A stretch of 64,000 nucleotides of DNA from Heterobilharzia americana (lineage: Eukaryota; Platyhelminthes; Trematoda; Strigeidida; Schistosomatidae): NCBI GenBank assembly GCA_944470555.2, contig OX104134.1, positions 110,044,701-110,108,700 of the forward strand, read 5' to 3'. Numbering within the stretch: the stretch's first letter is position 1; each line of letters starts with the position of its first letter. A program made the position numbers and the translations under genes. Under the pieces are notes generated by a model. That model saw nothing but the letters and a program-made list of their open reading frames with translations, searched no databases and was not told the DNA's origin. This document shows positions 31,971 to 45,470 of the stretch, in pieces.

Positions 31971-32948
31971 GGCCATAGGCAAGCTTTCGCTGAACTTCTT
32001 ATCTTAATCGGATCTAAGAATCTTAAAAATTCCCATCATGTAACTTATTAGGGTCTACTAATCCTGATTTAGCTAAATTTGTACTCTTTTAATTGCAGGG
32101 TGAAAACATGATGGCGAATGGTAAATAAAGATGAAACGGTATTTAGGAAATATAGAAAGAATAAAGTGGGATAATACCTCCCGTGGAAATCTTCATCTCA
32201 TTTTAATGCAAATGGAGGTATAGAAATGTATCATTCCTCCTTACTACACCTTGAATCGACGAGACGGAGGGCAGTTGGTTGCTTCGTGGAAAATAATGAT
32301 TAATAAATAGACGTAAAAAAAGACAAACAAACATTAACATAGTTCATGTAAATTATCAGTGATGTCCAATTTTATTCTATTCCTATTTGTGCCAATTTGT
32401 CATCACCAGCTACAATAAACAATGTGTGATCAATCGTATCCATGTTTTTCATTGTTATTACTCTTTATTCTGTGACCTTCAATACAAAAGGGAAGCGGAT
32501 AGCCTTCTTTATTTTCATATGCTTTTAGGACTTTGCTTCAGTTACGCTGAATTATTTGCATAATATGTGACGATAGATCTCAGAAGAATACTCTAGAAAG
32601 GATGTAGTAGTTACTCCCCACAGCGTTTATTAACACGGAGCTAAAGGTTAAGAGTTCTACCCAAATGACTACCCAACAACACACCGAGAGAAAAACAGGG
32701 TATAGGATAGGGAAAGATAAGAAACAAACATCTCTCAGGGCACTAGACTGCCTACTATAGATGAATACAAGTCTTTAAATAGGAAGACTGCTAGAGTATA
32801 CCGAACAGCTACCGTGACAAAAATCTCTTAAATTACCATTTCATCATGAGACAACACTAAAGATTTCTTTGTACTCACTATGAACTGGAACCTCCTATTA
32901 AATTATTGATTGCATCATTCCTTTCCAACGTTCACATTTTTGTTATAG

Positions 32949-33083
32949 TATGTCCACGCGGTCAATATGGGGCCAACTGTTCCAAACTTTGCTCATGTCA
33001 GAACAATGCAGTCTGTTCCGTTGACACTGGGATTTGTAACTGTCTTCCTGAATTTATTGGACATGATTGTTCAGTAAAGAGAG
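32949..33083 (+). CDS. EGF-like exon, probably duplicated copy
   Basis: Bordered by TTATAG and G/GTAAGC, 135 bases, phase 1-1. It encodes one EGF-like repeat: CPRGQYGANCSKLCSCQNN, then VCSVDTGICNCLPEFIGHDC. The pattern matches EGF/laminin-type repeats of MEGF or Draper-like proteins. The identical exon lies on the minus strand at 46260-46394, in the same orientation as the other EGF exons, so the plus-strand copy here is most likely the by-product of the inverted duplication. No partner exons on the plus strand were found. Confidence 0.75.
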
Positions 33084-33879
33084 GTAAGCGTGATAGCTTA
33101 CTAACAATATATTTTTTGGGTGGAAAAAATAAATAGTTTTTTCGCTTGGTCATAAATACTTAGAAAGGGTTCATATTTCTAGGTTGCCAACTTTAAAACA
33201 AAAATCTCTTCTCAGGATTTCAATTCATGTCTGTTACGTTGTGTTGCTCAATTCGTTCAATGAACCAAGTATCCTAACAATTACATATGCTTATATAAAT
33301 GACTTAGTAGTAAAGCATCACTACCTCAACTTTGCAAAGAATACAGTTTTAGGGAAACTTCAGGCAAGGATGAAAATTTTATCATTACGCTTTGAACTGT
33401 TATTAGTCATTTTCTGCATCTTTCCGTTCATCCTCTGAAAATATTTATCCCTATTTTAGACCATTCGATCACCGAAATTTTGGATAATCAATAATCTAAT
33501 CAGGAGCCTTTGTTTGCAAAACTGCCATAACTTAATATACAGTAGCTAACCTATAAATACTAAATTTGTTTACTTTTGAGACAAATTGTTTTGGCTACAA
33601 TGTTTATATTGCCTTAAGCAACTTTATTTAACACCCACAGTTTGTCCACATCTCGATAATGCACTGTCGGTCTAGTAGTTACATATTTTTCAGCAGCTTA
33701 CAAAGGATTAGATTTTGAAAAAGGCGAGATGAATGAGATATGCATGACAAATATTTCTAAATATCTGTCCATATTTAAAACCATTTCGATTGCAGAAACT
33801 TCCATACAGATCAAATCTATTCCCTTCAAACGTTAGTATCAATCGTAAGTCAAATATTTATTATAATCATGCTTTCCAC

Positions 33880-34181
33880 AGGGATTCCCAGTACAACATA
33901 CAGCTTCAGTAGCACGTCTCCATTCCACTCTCTTCTCTGCAGTCTTTTCAACCTGGCTCCACGACTCCCCAGAAGCTTTCATTTATTCCTCACATGATCT
34001 CCTCCATGTCACCCTCAGCTGCGACGCCCAACTCGTCGTTTCCCCTTCGGATTCCACTCGATGGCCTTGCCTGGCGCGTGATGTCCCCGAATGGTCTTCT
34101 CAGTCTATGTCCAATCCAATCCAATCCATCTCCACTTTCTTCTGCATATTTGTTGGGCGATGGGTTCTTGATTGGTTCATT

Positions 34182-34212
<31 letters not shown>

Positions 34213-37200
34213 AGCTAGCCAGAGTTCCTTGTTGCTTATTCTTTCTGACCATCTGATCTTCAGTATCGAGCCAGCGTAGGCGGCAGCTGTTGATGTGGTG
34301 AATGTCTGTAGTTTGTTAGAAATGCTTTTCGTGACGTGCCAAGTTTCTGAATTATATAGAAGCACTGACTTGACGTTGGTGTTGAAAATCCGGACCTTGT
34401 TCACGCTTTATGCTGAGTGCAGTAGATCTCCGCACTGATTTCAGACTAATGAAGACTTGTCTTGCTGTCTTTTCGATCCTGGCTTTGACGTCCTCATCTG
34501 TGCCACCTGTAGTTGAAGCGATGCTGCCTGTGCAGGTGGGTCAAAGAGACTACTTCCTTTAGGTTTCTCCCGTTGATGGTGATTAGTGCCCCTTGTTGTT
34601 GATGCCGTTGTTGGTTGCGTATCTTCATCACCTCCGTCTTCTCTACATTCACTTGAAGTCCTGTTTTCGTCACCTTGCCTCTTCTGTCAACTTGTTAGTT
34701 TTCGCCAGTAGATTTTCGAGTTTGTGCGACATTAGACATAAATGACCATCAGCGAAATCCAAATCTTCTTCTGTGGTCTTCTAATCGGTGAAGCCAGCGT
34801 ATGCCCAACTACTCGCTCCTCACAGTTTCTTGCATGATCCAGTCCACTCCAGTCGACTACAATCAGGATGATCATCGGTGATAGTAGGAAACCTTGTGTA
34901 ACTCATGTCCCCTGTCTTCACTTCAAAAGCATCACTGAGATCCCCATTGTGGATCACTTGGCATGTGGCCTCTTCATATAGCTGTTGAATGAGGCTGATA
35001 AAGATTTGTGGCACTGAAAGCGTAGTGTTGAAGCAGCTGCCTGCCAAATTACTTCCCGGTCGACGCCAACAAGGACCTTTTCAAAGTCGATGAGGTTGAG
35101 TTGAGTTGAGTTGACTGCTATTCTATGCTCTGTTCTATGATGATGCGTGGCGTGGCGTGGCGTGGCGTGGCGTGGCGTAGCGTTGCAATTCGATCTGCAC
35201 ATGATTTGCTCTTCCTGAAACCAGCCAGCCTGTCTCGGTCGTAGTTTTGAATCCAGTGCATCCTTTAATCTCTCTCTCTCCAGGATGATACGGCTTAATA
35301 TTTTGCTTGGGGTGGAGAGGATCGTGATTCCGCAACAATTCTTGTGAAGACGTAGGTTGCGCTTCTTTGGGAGTTTGACAAGGTAGCCCTTCTTCCAATC
35401 AATCCACAGGTACCTTTCCTTCCTTCCCTACAAACCTTCTGCAATAGTGGTGTGGTGTGAGCATGCCCTCTGTTGTCTCTGCACCTGTTTTCAGTGCTTC
35501 TGGTGGAATTCCATCTGGTCCTGCTGCTTTCCTGAATTTCATTAGCTTTATGGCGTTAACGACCTCACTTCTGCTTTTGTCGGAGGGCTTATATTTACTG
35601 GTAGTTCTGTGGCTGCATGTGGTATTTCTGGACGAGTTGAATGTGGTGGTGGTGGTGGTGGTGGTCGATTCAAGAGCTTTTCGAAGTGGTCGGCCGATCG
35701 TTTCCTTAGTTTCTCCCCTTTGGTGGTAACTGGCTTTCCATCACTATCTTTCATTGGCTTCGTCTGAGTTGATCTCTTACCTCCCGAATAGTAACCTGGT
35801 TATTTGAAATAATCTTCTCAGGTCTCAGTCTCTCCTACCTACAGCCTGTTCTGCTTGACTTGCCAATGTGACGTAGAAGTGTCTTTTGTCTTTCTGCGCA
35901 CCCTTCTTCACCTCTTCCTCTAGTGTTTCACACGTTGTATTCAGTTCTTCTTTTCGTTGTTCATCCCTGCACTGCACAGCTTCACCATCTTCCTCTCCCT
36001 CTCCCTCCTCTATCAGCTTCCATGTGTCCGTCGAGATCCACTCATTGTCCTGTCTTGTTTCTCCTTCCTTCTTAACACGGTTATGTGGGTTTCTTTCCAC
36101 GTCTCTTTCAAAGAATTCCAGTGTTCTTCCACGCAGGTTTCTTCAGGGATGTTGCTTAGTGTCTCCCATTTCTTCCTGATGGCTGACTGGCGTGAAGATG
36201 TCCTTTGTGGTTTCGTCATGCAGTCCAGTTTCTGTTCTGGGTATTGAACTTGAACTGAGGGCGTCTATCACCAACTTCTTTGAAGGCTTTCAACTTGATT
36301 TTGAAGGTAGGTTCCTTGCACTAACTAGATAGTGAGTGGCCTGAACCTACATCTGCCCCTCTTCGTGATCTTGTCCCCAATAGGATGCGTCTCCACTTTC
36401 TTCAGATTGGAATGAAGTCGACCTGATTTTTAGTGTAGTGTGTCCATCTGGTGAACTCCATGTCGCTACCTTGTGAATATCCTTGTGTTTGTACACACTG
36501 CCTGACCTCCAATCACCAAATCGTTGAATGCACAGAAGTCTGCAAACAGTTCTCCATTCTCATTGATCATTTCACCGATTGCCTTCCTGTGTTGTCTGCT
36601 CCCAGTCTGGCATTCATGTTGCCCATTAGAATTTGGATGTCGCCACCTGCGGTGTGGTCTTGTCCATTACTGATTGCAGTTGTCTGTAGAATTCCCTCTT
36701 CTTCTCTTCATCTGCATTATTTGTAGGTGCATAGCGTGGCGTTGTATGATTGTGACTTTGCTTCCTTCCTTTTGAGTTGAATCTTGCTGTCGTGACATGA
36801 TCCTGGAGGAGACAGGCTCCCACTGCATGAGAGAGAGAGCCTTCGCTGTCCTTGTGAGGGGGACATCATGATAGCCACTTTGAAACTCAGTGTGCTCGTC
36901 GTTGTCGTCTTGGTGACAATATCGGAGTAGATTATTGATTCTCCAGTTGACAGTTTGGAGAGTCCACTTCCATTCCATCTACTTTCACAGATTCCAAGCA
37001 CTTCCATGCCATCCATACCTCTTCATCTCGTTTGCAATCTGGACTGCCTTGCTGGGTTCAAACATGGTGCGGAGATTCTATGTCCCCATCCTTACTTGCA
37101 CTTCCACTTTCATCGAGCGAGAGGAGACACATCGGCCGACTGGCTTCTTGAAGGCTTTCACCAACCGGCGTCATTTCATCTCTCCGATTCCAGCAAGGAA

Positions 37201-37360
37201 TAAGTTTGTTTTTATTTTTTATAATTTCTTTGTGGCTTGAAGTTTCTTTAGGGATTGGATTTGTTTTACGGGGTATGGTTGCTAGCCCTATGTCCAAGCT
37301 TCCCTCTTTATCCGGGCTTAGGACAGTCTAGTAACTATTGAGCTGGTTAAGCAGGCGAGT
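33880..37360 (-). mobile_element. RTE family B, copy 3 (left arm)
   Basis: Endonuclease pieces at 37016-36626, RT pieces at 35754-34745 (FADG at 34745-34756), C-terminal SVLLYNSETW at 34404-34177. It differs from copies 1 and 2 in two tracts, about 36236-36400 and 36573-36720, with abrupt edges, but matches copy 4 there. It carries six TGGCG units near 35148-35180. Confidence 0.9.
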
Positions 37361-37584
37361 TTCTTGATAAATCTTGGTGGATAATTATTGAGACGTAAGA
37401 TATTCTCGATGTGTCTAATTTCTTGTCATAATTTTGTTGTCCTACGCGTGAGCTTGCCTGTCCTTTTTTTTTCGATTTTTGACTATGTATACTTTATCTA
37501 ATGTGGGGTAAGATGTTTTGAAGTCTGACTAATGATTGGAATTGGAAGGCTTCGGTTAGTTAACAGTCTTCAAACTTCCCTCCT

Positions 37585-38610
37585 GTTTTTATTTAATCTT
37601 GCAACCCAACATTATTATCTCACGCTCATGACTTTCGAGGCATGCGTAAATTAGATTGCGTTCACGAACGAATTTATGTGCCGAGAACTCGTTGATGCTT
37701 TCCGATTTCAATACTGTAAACCTATCAACTACGTGTTGCAACCATGTCTTTGGAGTAGGACTCAATGTTTGAAGAGCTATCCGTTCCCAACTATCCATAA
37801 ATATGTCTGTTACGGTAGGGGATATTGGTAGTCCCATGGTAACCCTTTCAGTTTGTTTATATATTTCATTTTGAAACTTAAAAGTTGTAGACATCAGGTA
37901 CAATTGTACTTTTAGCATGATTTCCTCGATCGCTATCTTATTTCGGTGCATAGGCTTGTTGTTATCCTTAAGCTCTATCTCTAATTGCCACCAGAGCTAT
38001 ATCGATCTGCATATTTGTGTAGAGGCTGGTCATGTCAAAACTAACCACTTTACCACTGTTTTCAGCTCGTATGCCATCTAATCTGTCCTTAAATAATAAG
38101 AAATATAATTTCGAGATTGTGAATGTTTTATGACTAGGTTTATTACCATTGCTAAATTTTTATTCAAATCATAAGCTAGTGTCTCTAGAATCTATTGTTG
38201 GCTTCATGGGATAACCTGGTTTATGAATCTTAACAGTACCATACTACTAGAAATATTAGTTTTTGGCATTAAGCTATTTTGAAATATTTAGAAACGGCTT
38301 CGTTCGTAGTACCAGATCTCCTGTGAATTTCTTTATCATATTCATAATAGTATCTACGGCTATCTTAGTTTCTGTATATGATCGTATTCCTGTTTGTTCA
38401 TTCACTTAGCAAATGTTGTCAGATTTGCCCATTACAACTGTTAAGTTGTCTTCACCCTATTTGAAAATTACTAAATTGTTATCATTTCGAAGGTTCCTAA
38501 GAGCTTCGGTTTCTAGTTTGGGTAAATTAGATTTCATTTCCTTCTGTGGTTACAGCTACTGCACACAATCACGCAATAGGGTGGGATATAGTGACAGTAT
38601 TAAAAGTCAG
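37585..38610 (-). pseudogene. Penelope-like reverse transcriptase fragment
   Basis: Reading leftwards: an N-terminal block resembling ETEALRNLRNDNNLVIFK and NLTVVMGKSDN near 38500-38410, then further broken frames. The open frame at 37951-37589 has TTFKFQNEIYKQTERVTMG, LPISPTVTDIFMDSWE and a degenerate counterpart of the YVDD box (HVVDRFTVL). These are palm motifs of Penelope-type RT, but the first catalytic Tyr-Val-Asp-Asp is altered, and the thumb and GIY-YIG parts are missing. A dead fragment in the spacer of the inverted duplication. Confidence 0.75.
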
Positions 38611-38880
38611 TTTAGTTGGATGGAATCAGAGGTTGATAATTGAACCTTTGTTTTTTCGAATCAACATCAAATACTTGGAATAGGAATGATTCTGTACCTG
38701 TTCGAGGTTTATAGAAAATTCTACTGCCTTCATGACAAAGAAGAAGAAAAGATTAGAAGTATATAAACCATGTCTAAAATTTGTGGAGTTACCTGGTGTG
38801 AACATGGACAATAAATTACATATGTAACGTTATCCAGTAAGCATTGCTGTTTCATTGCATGGTAGTTCTAATAAACAGAC
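38572..38880 (+). repeat. Penelope-associated repeat, inverted partner of 31735-31970
   Basis: Matches the reverse complement of 31735-31970 and contains CGTTATCCAGTAAGCA, a motif also found (with small changes) at 47750 and, reversed, at 50720. Confidence 0.7.
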
Positions 38881-38889
38881 TAAAATTTA

Positions 38890-40990
38890 ATTTGTCTGCC
38901 TCAATCTCACTTTTTATGTTCATGTCTTTCTCACGTTTTGTGGTAGCTTCAACCTCCTTACAGGTCCTATATTGATTATACTTTATACTGTGGGCCAGTT
39001 CTCAAATACCATTTTTATTTCGGGGTGATAAAACCCTTTAAAATCACCAGCTAGTTTACATCACGTGTGCTGTGTGCATGTGTGTCGGTTGAAGGTAGTT
39101 GGCACAATGTTAAGCTATCTACGTTCATTGAGATAATTGTGTCCTAATTCTATTTTAAAAATTATTTCATGCATTCGATAGTGACTTTAAACGCTACAGT
39201 AGAAAATGGTGAAATAACCGATCAGACTTTCGAATTTCAGCCAGGAAGGCAGTTTTTCATGGAATAGGAGAAAGTAACTGGCTATCTCAACAGTTTGCTA
39301 GGATGACCTTTAAAGTCCTTAGCATTCGAATTGCCCACTCACGTGTTAGATAAATTCCAAGGGTTTGTATGTATTTATTTCAAACAAGGTAGTAGAAAAG
39401 ATTATTTTTCTATGCCAGTAATAATTTCATGGAATCAGAGATAACAACAATTTTGGAAAATATAATAAGTGTATTTGATTAAATAACAAAAAACAAAAAT
39501 TTTACACCAGTGGAAACAACAGTCCTAACAAAATGTGCTGTAGATTGCAGTGTGTATGTACAGTTTATTTCAATATGATTTTGTTTGAATATAATGTCAA
39601 CAGGTTAAGTGATCAGTTGGTGAAATTTTAAAATTATCACATTACTTGACAATCTCTCTGATTAAAACATATGTTAGTGTGTACACCGGTACACTTTCTT
39701 AAAATAAAAAGGTTGTATTTTATCAGTTGATAAATAAAAGCAAGGAGAATAAATGAAGAGAGGAAGTTGTGTAGCAGCCTTCTTTTTGTCCTTCTCATGT
39801 TTCTGATATCCTTAGCTACTAGGTAAGATGTTTTCACTTACATACCAATGTTTCAATGTTTACTAACATAATAATGAATGGAAATAAAAAATAGCATTGA
39901 AAATAAAAAAAGGGACTGCTTAAGAAAGCCTGAAGATAAGAATGATATAGGTTAGTAATTACCAATATATTCATGAAACCAATGAATAATAACTTCAAGA
40001 AAGCAATCATTTTAGTTTGTCTACACATATTTTTCTGTATTTCACCTTAAACTTTTACATATTATTAAAATTTGTTATTTATTACAACTGATATTTATAT
40101 TTGTACTCTGCTTTCTTTGTTAGCCAATGTCTAAAATAAAAATACGAATCACTTAGTGCCTAATATTAGGGTGATAAAAATTGTCTTTGAAGTTTAAAAA
40201 ATTAACTTGAGGATATATAAAAGGAAATCTTCAGCTTATAATGCAAATAAAATAAAGTATCCAGTTGACTTCACCAACATCATGACGATCATTATCAACA
40301 TTCTCCATCATGTTCCTCTTTGTTTACTGACGGCTTTTAGCGTAATCCATTTCTGAAATCATATGTAAATAAAAATAGAGAATTTTGTTCATGAATTGTT
40401 TAATCAAAACTACTTAGTTCACTGGTGTTGGTGACAACCCAGCATTACTATAGTTCGGAAAATGTTTTTGATAACATGGTCAGTGTATCTTTACTCGGAT
40501 TCCGAGCATCTTCAAGGCTGAAAGACGGTTTCAGTACTTATTTACAAGGTTAGTTAACCTAGAAGTGACTAGTTTGCATTCTACAGTGATCCAAGTTCCC
40601 AGTCAGTTATAATCATCACCATCTCAACATATTGAAATCAATTTTTCAACCAAAACTATCGCGTCAAAGTAAAGTGTTTGTTTCTTAGTGAGGTAAACAA
40701 ATAACAGTTGATGTGCTTGAGATAATTATCCAATAAGTCTTGAAATTCATAATAATTATTCAGATTAAGAAACGTTAACTAATCGTCTCAGTCTAAGACT
40801 AGTAGAATTCTTGGGGTTAGTAAAATTTACCAGTGAAATGTCTTCACTTGAGTTTGCTTAGGTCGCACTTATCTCAGTGAAATCCAATTTAAAGGCATCA
40901 TTTTTTAGTTTAGCGATCATCTTATAACTGGAATAATTAATTATGTCAGATTACATTATTCTTTGGCTCCGGTATCTCTCTATGATGTCA
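38890..40990. other. AT-rich spacer, no gene seen
   Basis: Part of the spacer between the inverted arms. Only short fortuitous frames; composition is strongly AT-rich. Confidence 0.5.
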
Positions 40991-40999
40991 GCTGCCCTC

Positions 41000-41125
41000 A
41001 TTTATACTGGGTGATGATTGAAGGTGGAGTGAAACTTTGTACTATGGCAGGATTTCATCCGGTAACCGGGTTACCAGCCGCTGCTCTACCAACCGAGCTA
41101 CTAGACGCAGCTGTTAACCATATCT
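41000..41125 (-). mobile_element. tRNA-derived SINE head or tRNA pseudogene
   Basis: On the minus strand, from about 41105 downwards, the sequence reads TAGCTCGGTTGGTAGAGCAG, a very good pol III A box of a tRNA. It is followed by an anticodon-arm-like stem and a weak B box (GGATGAAATCC). The 3' extension (GGTGG, then GATGATTGAAGG on the plus strand) is shared with the repeat at 60735-60890, which favours a SINE over a functional tRNA. Confidence 0.55.
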
Positions 41126-41749
41126 TAATTTCACTTCAATCACCAAGGTTTATAGCTGACTCCCATGAGAATTCTTGATGCGTTACTATCTCTTAGTCGC
41201 ATTCACACTAGCTTTTCAGTCAGAACTTCTTATCCAAATTCAAATGAATCAGAATTAGTGAGGTGGAACGTCCTATTGGTTATCATTTTGACTATCTGAG
41301 ATACTAGTGGTTGAGGAGACATGTATTCATACTGCATGGTGGCTGAAGGTGAAATAATCAGGTTTTTGTAATGTTATTTTCAAGAAGATGCCTGAGTGCA
41401 ACTAACATCGGGAGCTTGACCTGTTTTCAGTGCTTGTCATTTAGAAATGTCAAAAACTACAATGAATCAAAGCTTCATCACTAATAAAGTATAGGATAAC
41501 AGTCAGAGATGTCACTCTCTATTTATTTCGAAGTAAACCGGTCAAACAGTTCAGATGTTTGAATTGAGCGATGATTCGCCCCTTTCACATGTAACCAGAA
41601 CATGTTGGTCACTATCCGCCTTACGACTAAGTTTTGTCGGTCATTACCTAAACATCTAACACGTGATACCCAAAGATTAAACACTCAGAAGTCTGGTTGT
41701 AGACTAAACTAAAACTGATACACTACATCCATTTCATGAACATAATAAC

Positions 41750-41900
41750 ATTTATTTCAAGATAGCATTCATCATGGAGTGATAACACCATAGAACCACT
41801 GGGAAATTGACAGCACTGGAAAGATTTCTCGTCCTAGTACCTGACTTTTAAGCAGTGCGTACCCATGACCACACCAGTAATACAGAAACATATAGCGAAT
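41750..41900 (-). mobile_element. Hammerhead SINE (Sm-alpha type), degenerate
   Basis: The reverse complement keeps TACTAGGACGAGAAAT and the surrounding TTCCAGTGCTG and 3' GATGAATGC parts, but the CTGANGA box is lost. Confidence 0.6.
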
Positions 41901-42016
41901 CCATATTTGTGTGGCTTTCGCAATCGCATGCGCAATATATACTGTGTTCGATAAATTTCACAGAATATCATTCAGCTCTTCTTTATTAAGTAAAAATTAT
42001 TCATTGACTTACAATA

Positions 42017-45000
42017 ACCTCGCTTGATTAACCAGCTCAATAGTTACTAGACTGTCCTAAGCCCGGATAAAGAAGGGAGCTTGGACATAGGGCTAGCAAC
42101 CCTACACCGTAAAACTAATCCAATCCCTAAAGAAACTTCAAGCCACAAAGAAATTATAAAAAATAAAAACAAACTTATTCCTTGCTGGAATCGGAGAGAT
42201 GAAATGACGCCGGTTGGTGAAAGCCTTCAAGAAGCCAGTCGGCCGATGTGTCTCCTCTCGCTCGATGAAAGTGAAAGTGCAAGTAAGGATGGGGACATAG
42301 AATCTCCGCACCATGTTTGAACCCAGCAAGGCAGTCCAGATTGCAAACGAGATGAAGAGGTATGGATGGCATGGAAGTGCTTGGAATCTGTGAAAGTAGA
42401 TGGAATGGAAGTGGACTCTCCAAACTGTCAACTGGAGAGTTAATAATCTACTCCGATATTGTCACCGAGACGACAACGACGAGCACACTGAGTTTCAAAG
42501 TGGCTATCATGATGTCCCCCTCACAAGGACAGCGAAGGCTCTCTCTCATGCAGTGGGAGCCTGTCTCCTCCAGGATCATGTCACGACAGCAAGATTCAAC
42601 TCAAAAGGAAGGAAGCAAAGTCACAATCATACAACGCCACGCTATGCACCTACAAATAATGCAGATGAAGAGAAGAAGAGGGAATTCTACAGACAACTGC
42701 AATCAGTAATGGACAAGACCACACCGCAGGTGGCGACATCCAAATTCTAATGGGCAACATGAATGCCAGACTGGGAGCAGACAACACAGGAAGGCAATCG
42801 GTGAAATGATCAATGAGAATGGAGAACTGTTTGCAGACTTCTGTGCATTCAACGATTTGGTGATTGGAGGTCAGGCAGTGTGTACAAACACAAGGATATT
42901 CACAAGGTAGCGACATGGAGTTCACCAGATGGACACACTACACTAAAAATCAGGTCGACTTCATTCCAATCTGAAGAAAGTGGAGACGCATCCTATTGGG
43001 GACAAGATCACGAAGAGGGGCAGATGTAGGTTCAGGCCACTCACTGTCTAGTTAGTGCAAGGAACCTACCTTCAAAATCAAGTTGAAAGCCTTCAAAGAA
43101 GTTGTGATAGACGCCCTCAGTTCAAGTTCAATACCCAGAACAGAAACTGGACTGCATGACGAAACCACAAAGGACATCTTCACGCCAGTCAGCCATCAGG
43201 AAGAAATGGGAGACACTAAGCAACATCCCTGAAGAAACCTGCGTGGAAGAACACTGGAATTCTTTGAAAGAGACGTGGAAAGAAACCCACACAACCGTGT
43301 TAAGAAGGAAGGAGAAACAAGACAGGACAATGAGTGGATCTCGACGGACACATGGAAGCTGATAGAGGAGGGAGAGGGAGAGGAAGATGGTGAAGCTGTG
43401 CAGTGCAGGGATGAACAACGAAAAGAAGAACTGAATACAACGTGTGAAACACTAGAGGAAGAGGTGAAGAAGAGTGCGCAGAAAGACAAAAGACACTTCT
43501 ACGTCACATTGGCAAGTCAAGCAGAACAGGCTGTAGGTAGGAGAGACTGAGACCTGAGAAGATTATTTCAAATAACCAGGTTACTATTCGGGAGGTAAGA
43601 GATCAACTCAGACGAAGCCAATGAAAGATAGTGATGGAAAGCCAGTTACCACCAAAGGGGAGAAACTAAGGAAACGATCGGCCGACCACTTCGAAAAGCT
43701 CTTGAATCGACCACCACCACCACCACCACCACATTCAACTCGTCCAGAAATACCACATGCAGCCACAGAACTACCAGTAAATATAAGCCCTCCGACAAAA
43801 GCAGAAGTGAGGTCGTTAACGCCATAAAGCTAATGAAATTCAGGAAAGCAGCAGGACCAGATGGAATTCCACCAGAAGCACTGAAAACAGGTGCAGAGAC
43901 AACAGAGGGCATGCTCACACCACACCACTATTGCAGAAGGTTTGTAGGGAAGGAAGGAAAGGTACCTGTGGATTGATTGGAAGAAGGTCTACCTTGTCAA
44001 ACTCCCAAAGAAGCGCAACCTACGTCTTCACAAGAATTGTTGCGGAATCACGATCCTCTCCACCCCAAGCAAAATATTAAGCCGTATCATCCTGGAGAGA
44101 GAGATTAAAGGATGCACTGGATTCAAAACTACGACCGAGACAGGCTGGCTGGTTTCAGGAAGAGCAAATCATGTGCAGATCGAATTGCAACGCTACGCCA
44201 CGCCACGCCACGCCACGCATCATCATAGAACAGAGCATAGAATAGCAGTCAACTCAACTCAACTCAACCTCATCGACTTTGAAAAGGTCCTTGTTGGCGT
44301 CGACCGGGAAGTAATTTGGCAGGCAGCTGCTTCAACACTACGCTTTCAGTGCCACAAATCTTTATCAGCCTCATTCAACAGCTATATGAAGAGGCCACAT
44401 GCCAAGTGATCCACAATGGGGATCTCAGTGATGCTTTTGAAGTGAAGACAGGGGACATGAGTTACACAAGGTTTCCTACTATCACCGATGATCATCCTGA
44501 TTGTAGTCGACTGGAGTGGACTGGATCATGCAAGAAACTGTGAGGAGCGAGTAGTTGGGCATACGCTGGCTTCACCGATTAGAAGACCACAGAAGAAGAT
44601 TTGGATTTCGCTGATGGTCATTTATGTCTAATGTCGCACAAACTCGAAAATCTACTGGCGAAAACTAACAAGTTGACAGAAGAGGCAAGGTGACGAAAAC
44701 AGGACTTCAAGTGAATGTAGAGAAGACGGAGGTGATGAAGATACCCAACCAACAACGGCATCAACAACAAGGGGCACTAATCACCATCAACGGGAGAAAC
44801 CTAAAGGAAGTAGTCTCTTTGACCCACCTGCACAGGCAGCATCGCTTCAACTACAGGTGGCACAGATGAGGACGTCAAAGCCAGGATCGAAAAGACAGCA
44901 AGACAAGTCTTCATTAGTCTGAAATCAGTGCGGAGATCTACTGCACTCAGCATAAAGCGTGAACAAGGTCCGGATTTTCAACACCAACGTCAAGTCAGTG

Positions 45001-45470
45001 CTTCTATATAATTCAGAAACTTGGCACGTCACGAAAAGCATTTCTAACAAACTACAGACATTCACCACATCAACAGCTGCCGCCTACGCTGGCTCGATAC
45101 TGAAGATCAGATGGTCAGAAAGAATAAGCAACAAGGAACTCTGGCTGGCTGGCTGGCTGACTGGCAATGAACCAATCAAGAACCCATCGCCCAACAAGTA
45201 TGCAGAAGAAAGTGGAGATGGATTGGATTGGACATAGACTGAGAAGACCATTCGGGGACATCACGCGCCAGGCAAGGCCATCGAGTGGAATCCGAAGGGG
45301 AAACGACGAGTTGGGCGTCGCAGCTGAGGGTGACATGGAGGAGATCATGTGAGGAATAAATGAAAGCTTCTGGGGAGTCGTGGAGCCAGGTTGAAAAGAC
45401 TGCAGAGAAGAGAGTGGAATGGAGACGTGCTACTGAAGCTGTATGTTGTACTGGGAATCCCTGTGGAAAG
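42017..45470 (+). mobile_element. RTE family B, copy 4 (right arm)
   Basis: The plus-strand copy is the easiest to read. The 5' region is 42017-42340, and the GTWN motif is interrupted by TAG at 42298-42300. Endonuclease pieces lie at 42362-42910 (GICESRWNG, FADFCAFNDLVIGG). The RT start has KAAGPDGIPPEALKTG near 43850. The palm has FEKVLVGVDREVIWQ near 44280, a QGF box instead of QGC near 44468, and FADG instead of YADD at 44607-44618. The C-terminus has SVLLYNSETW near 44997 and a MDWIGHRLRRPFGDITRQA segment at about 45220. The 3'UTR ends near 45470. Confidence 0.9.

Larger units (their letters stand above)
32503..37360. repeat. Left arm of a large inverted duplication (about 4.86 kb)
   Basis: Near-identical to the reverse complement of 42017-46840. 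The arm consists of about 1.38 kb of host sequence with an EGF exon (32503-33880) plus the complete RTE family-B copy 3. Sequence similarity ends near CCTTCTTTATTTT on the left and GCGAG on the right. Confidence 0.92.

Noticed and set aside
41040..41110. Functional tRNA gene
   Set aside because: A box and D arm are good, but the B box is degenerate and the acceptor stem does not close; called a SINE head or pseudogene instead.
40963..41178. 71-codon frame over the tRNA-like repeat
   Set aside because: Overlaps a pol III A box on the other strand; repeat, not gene.
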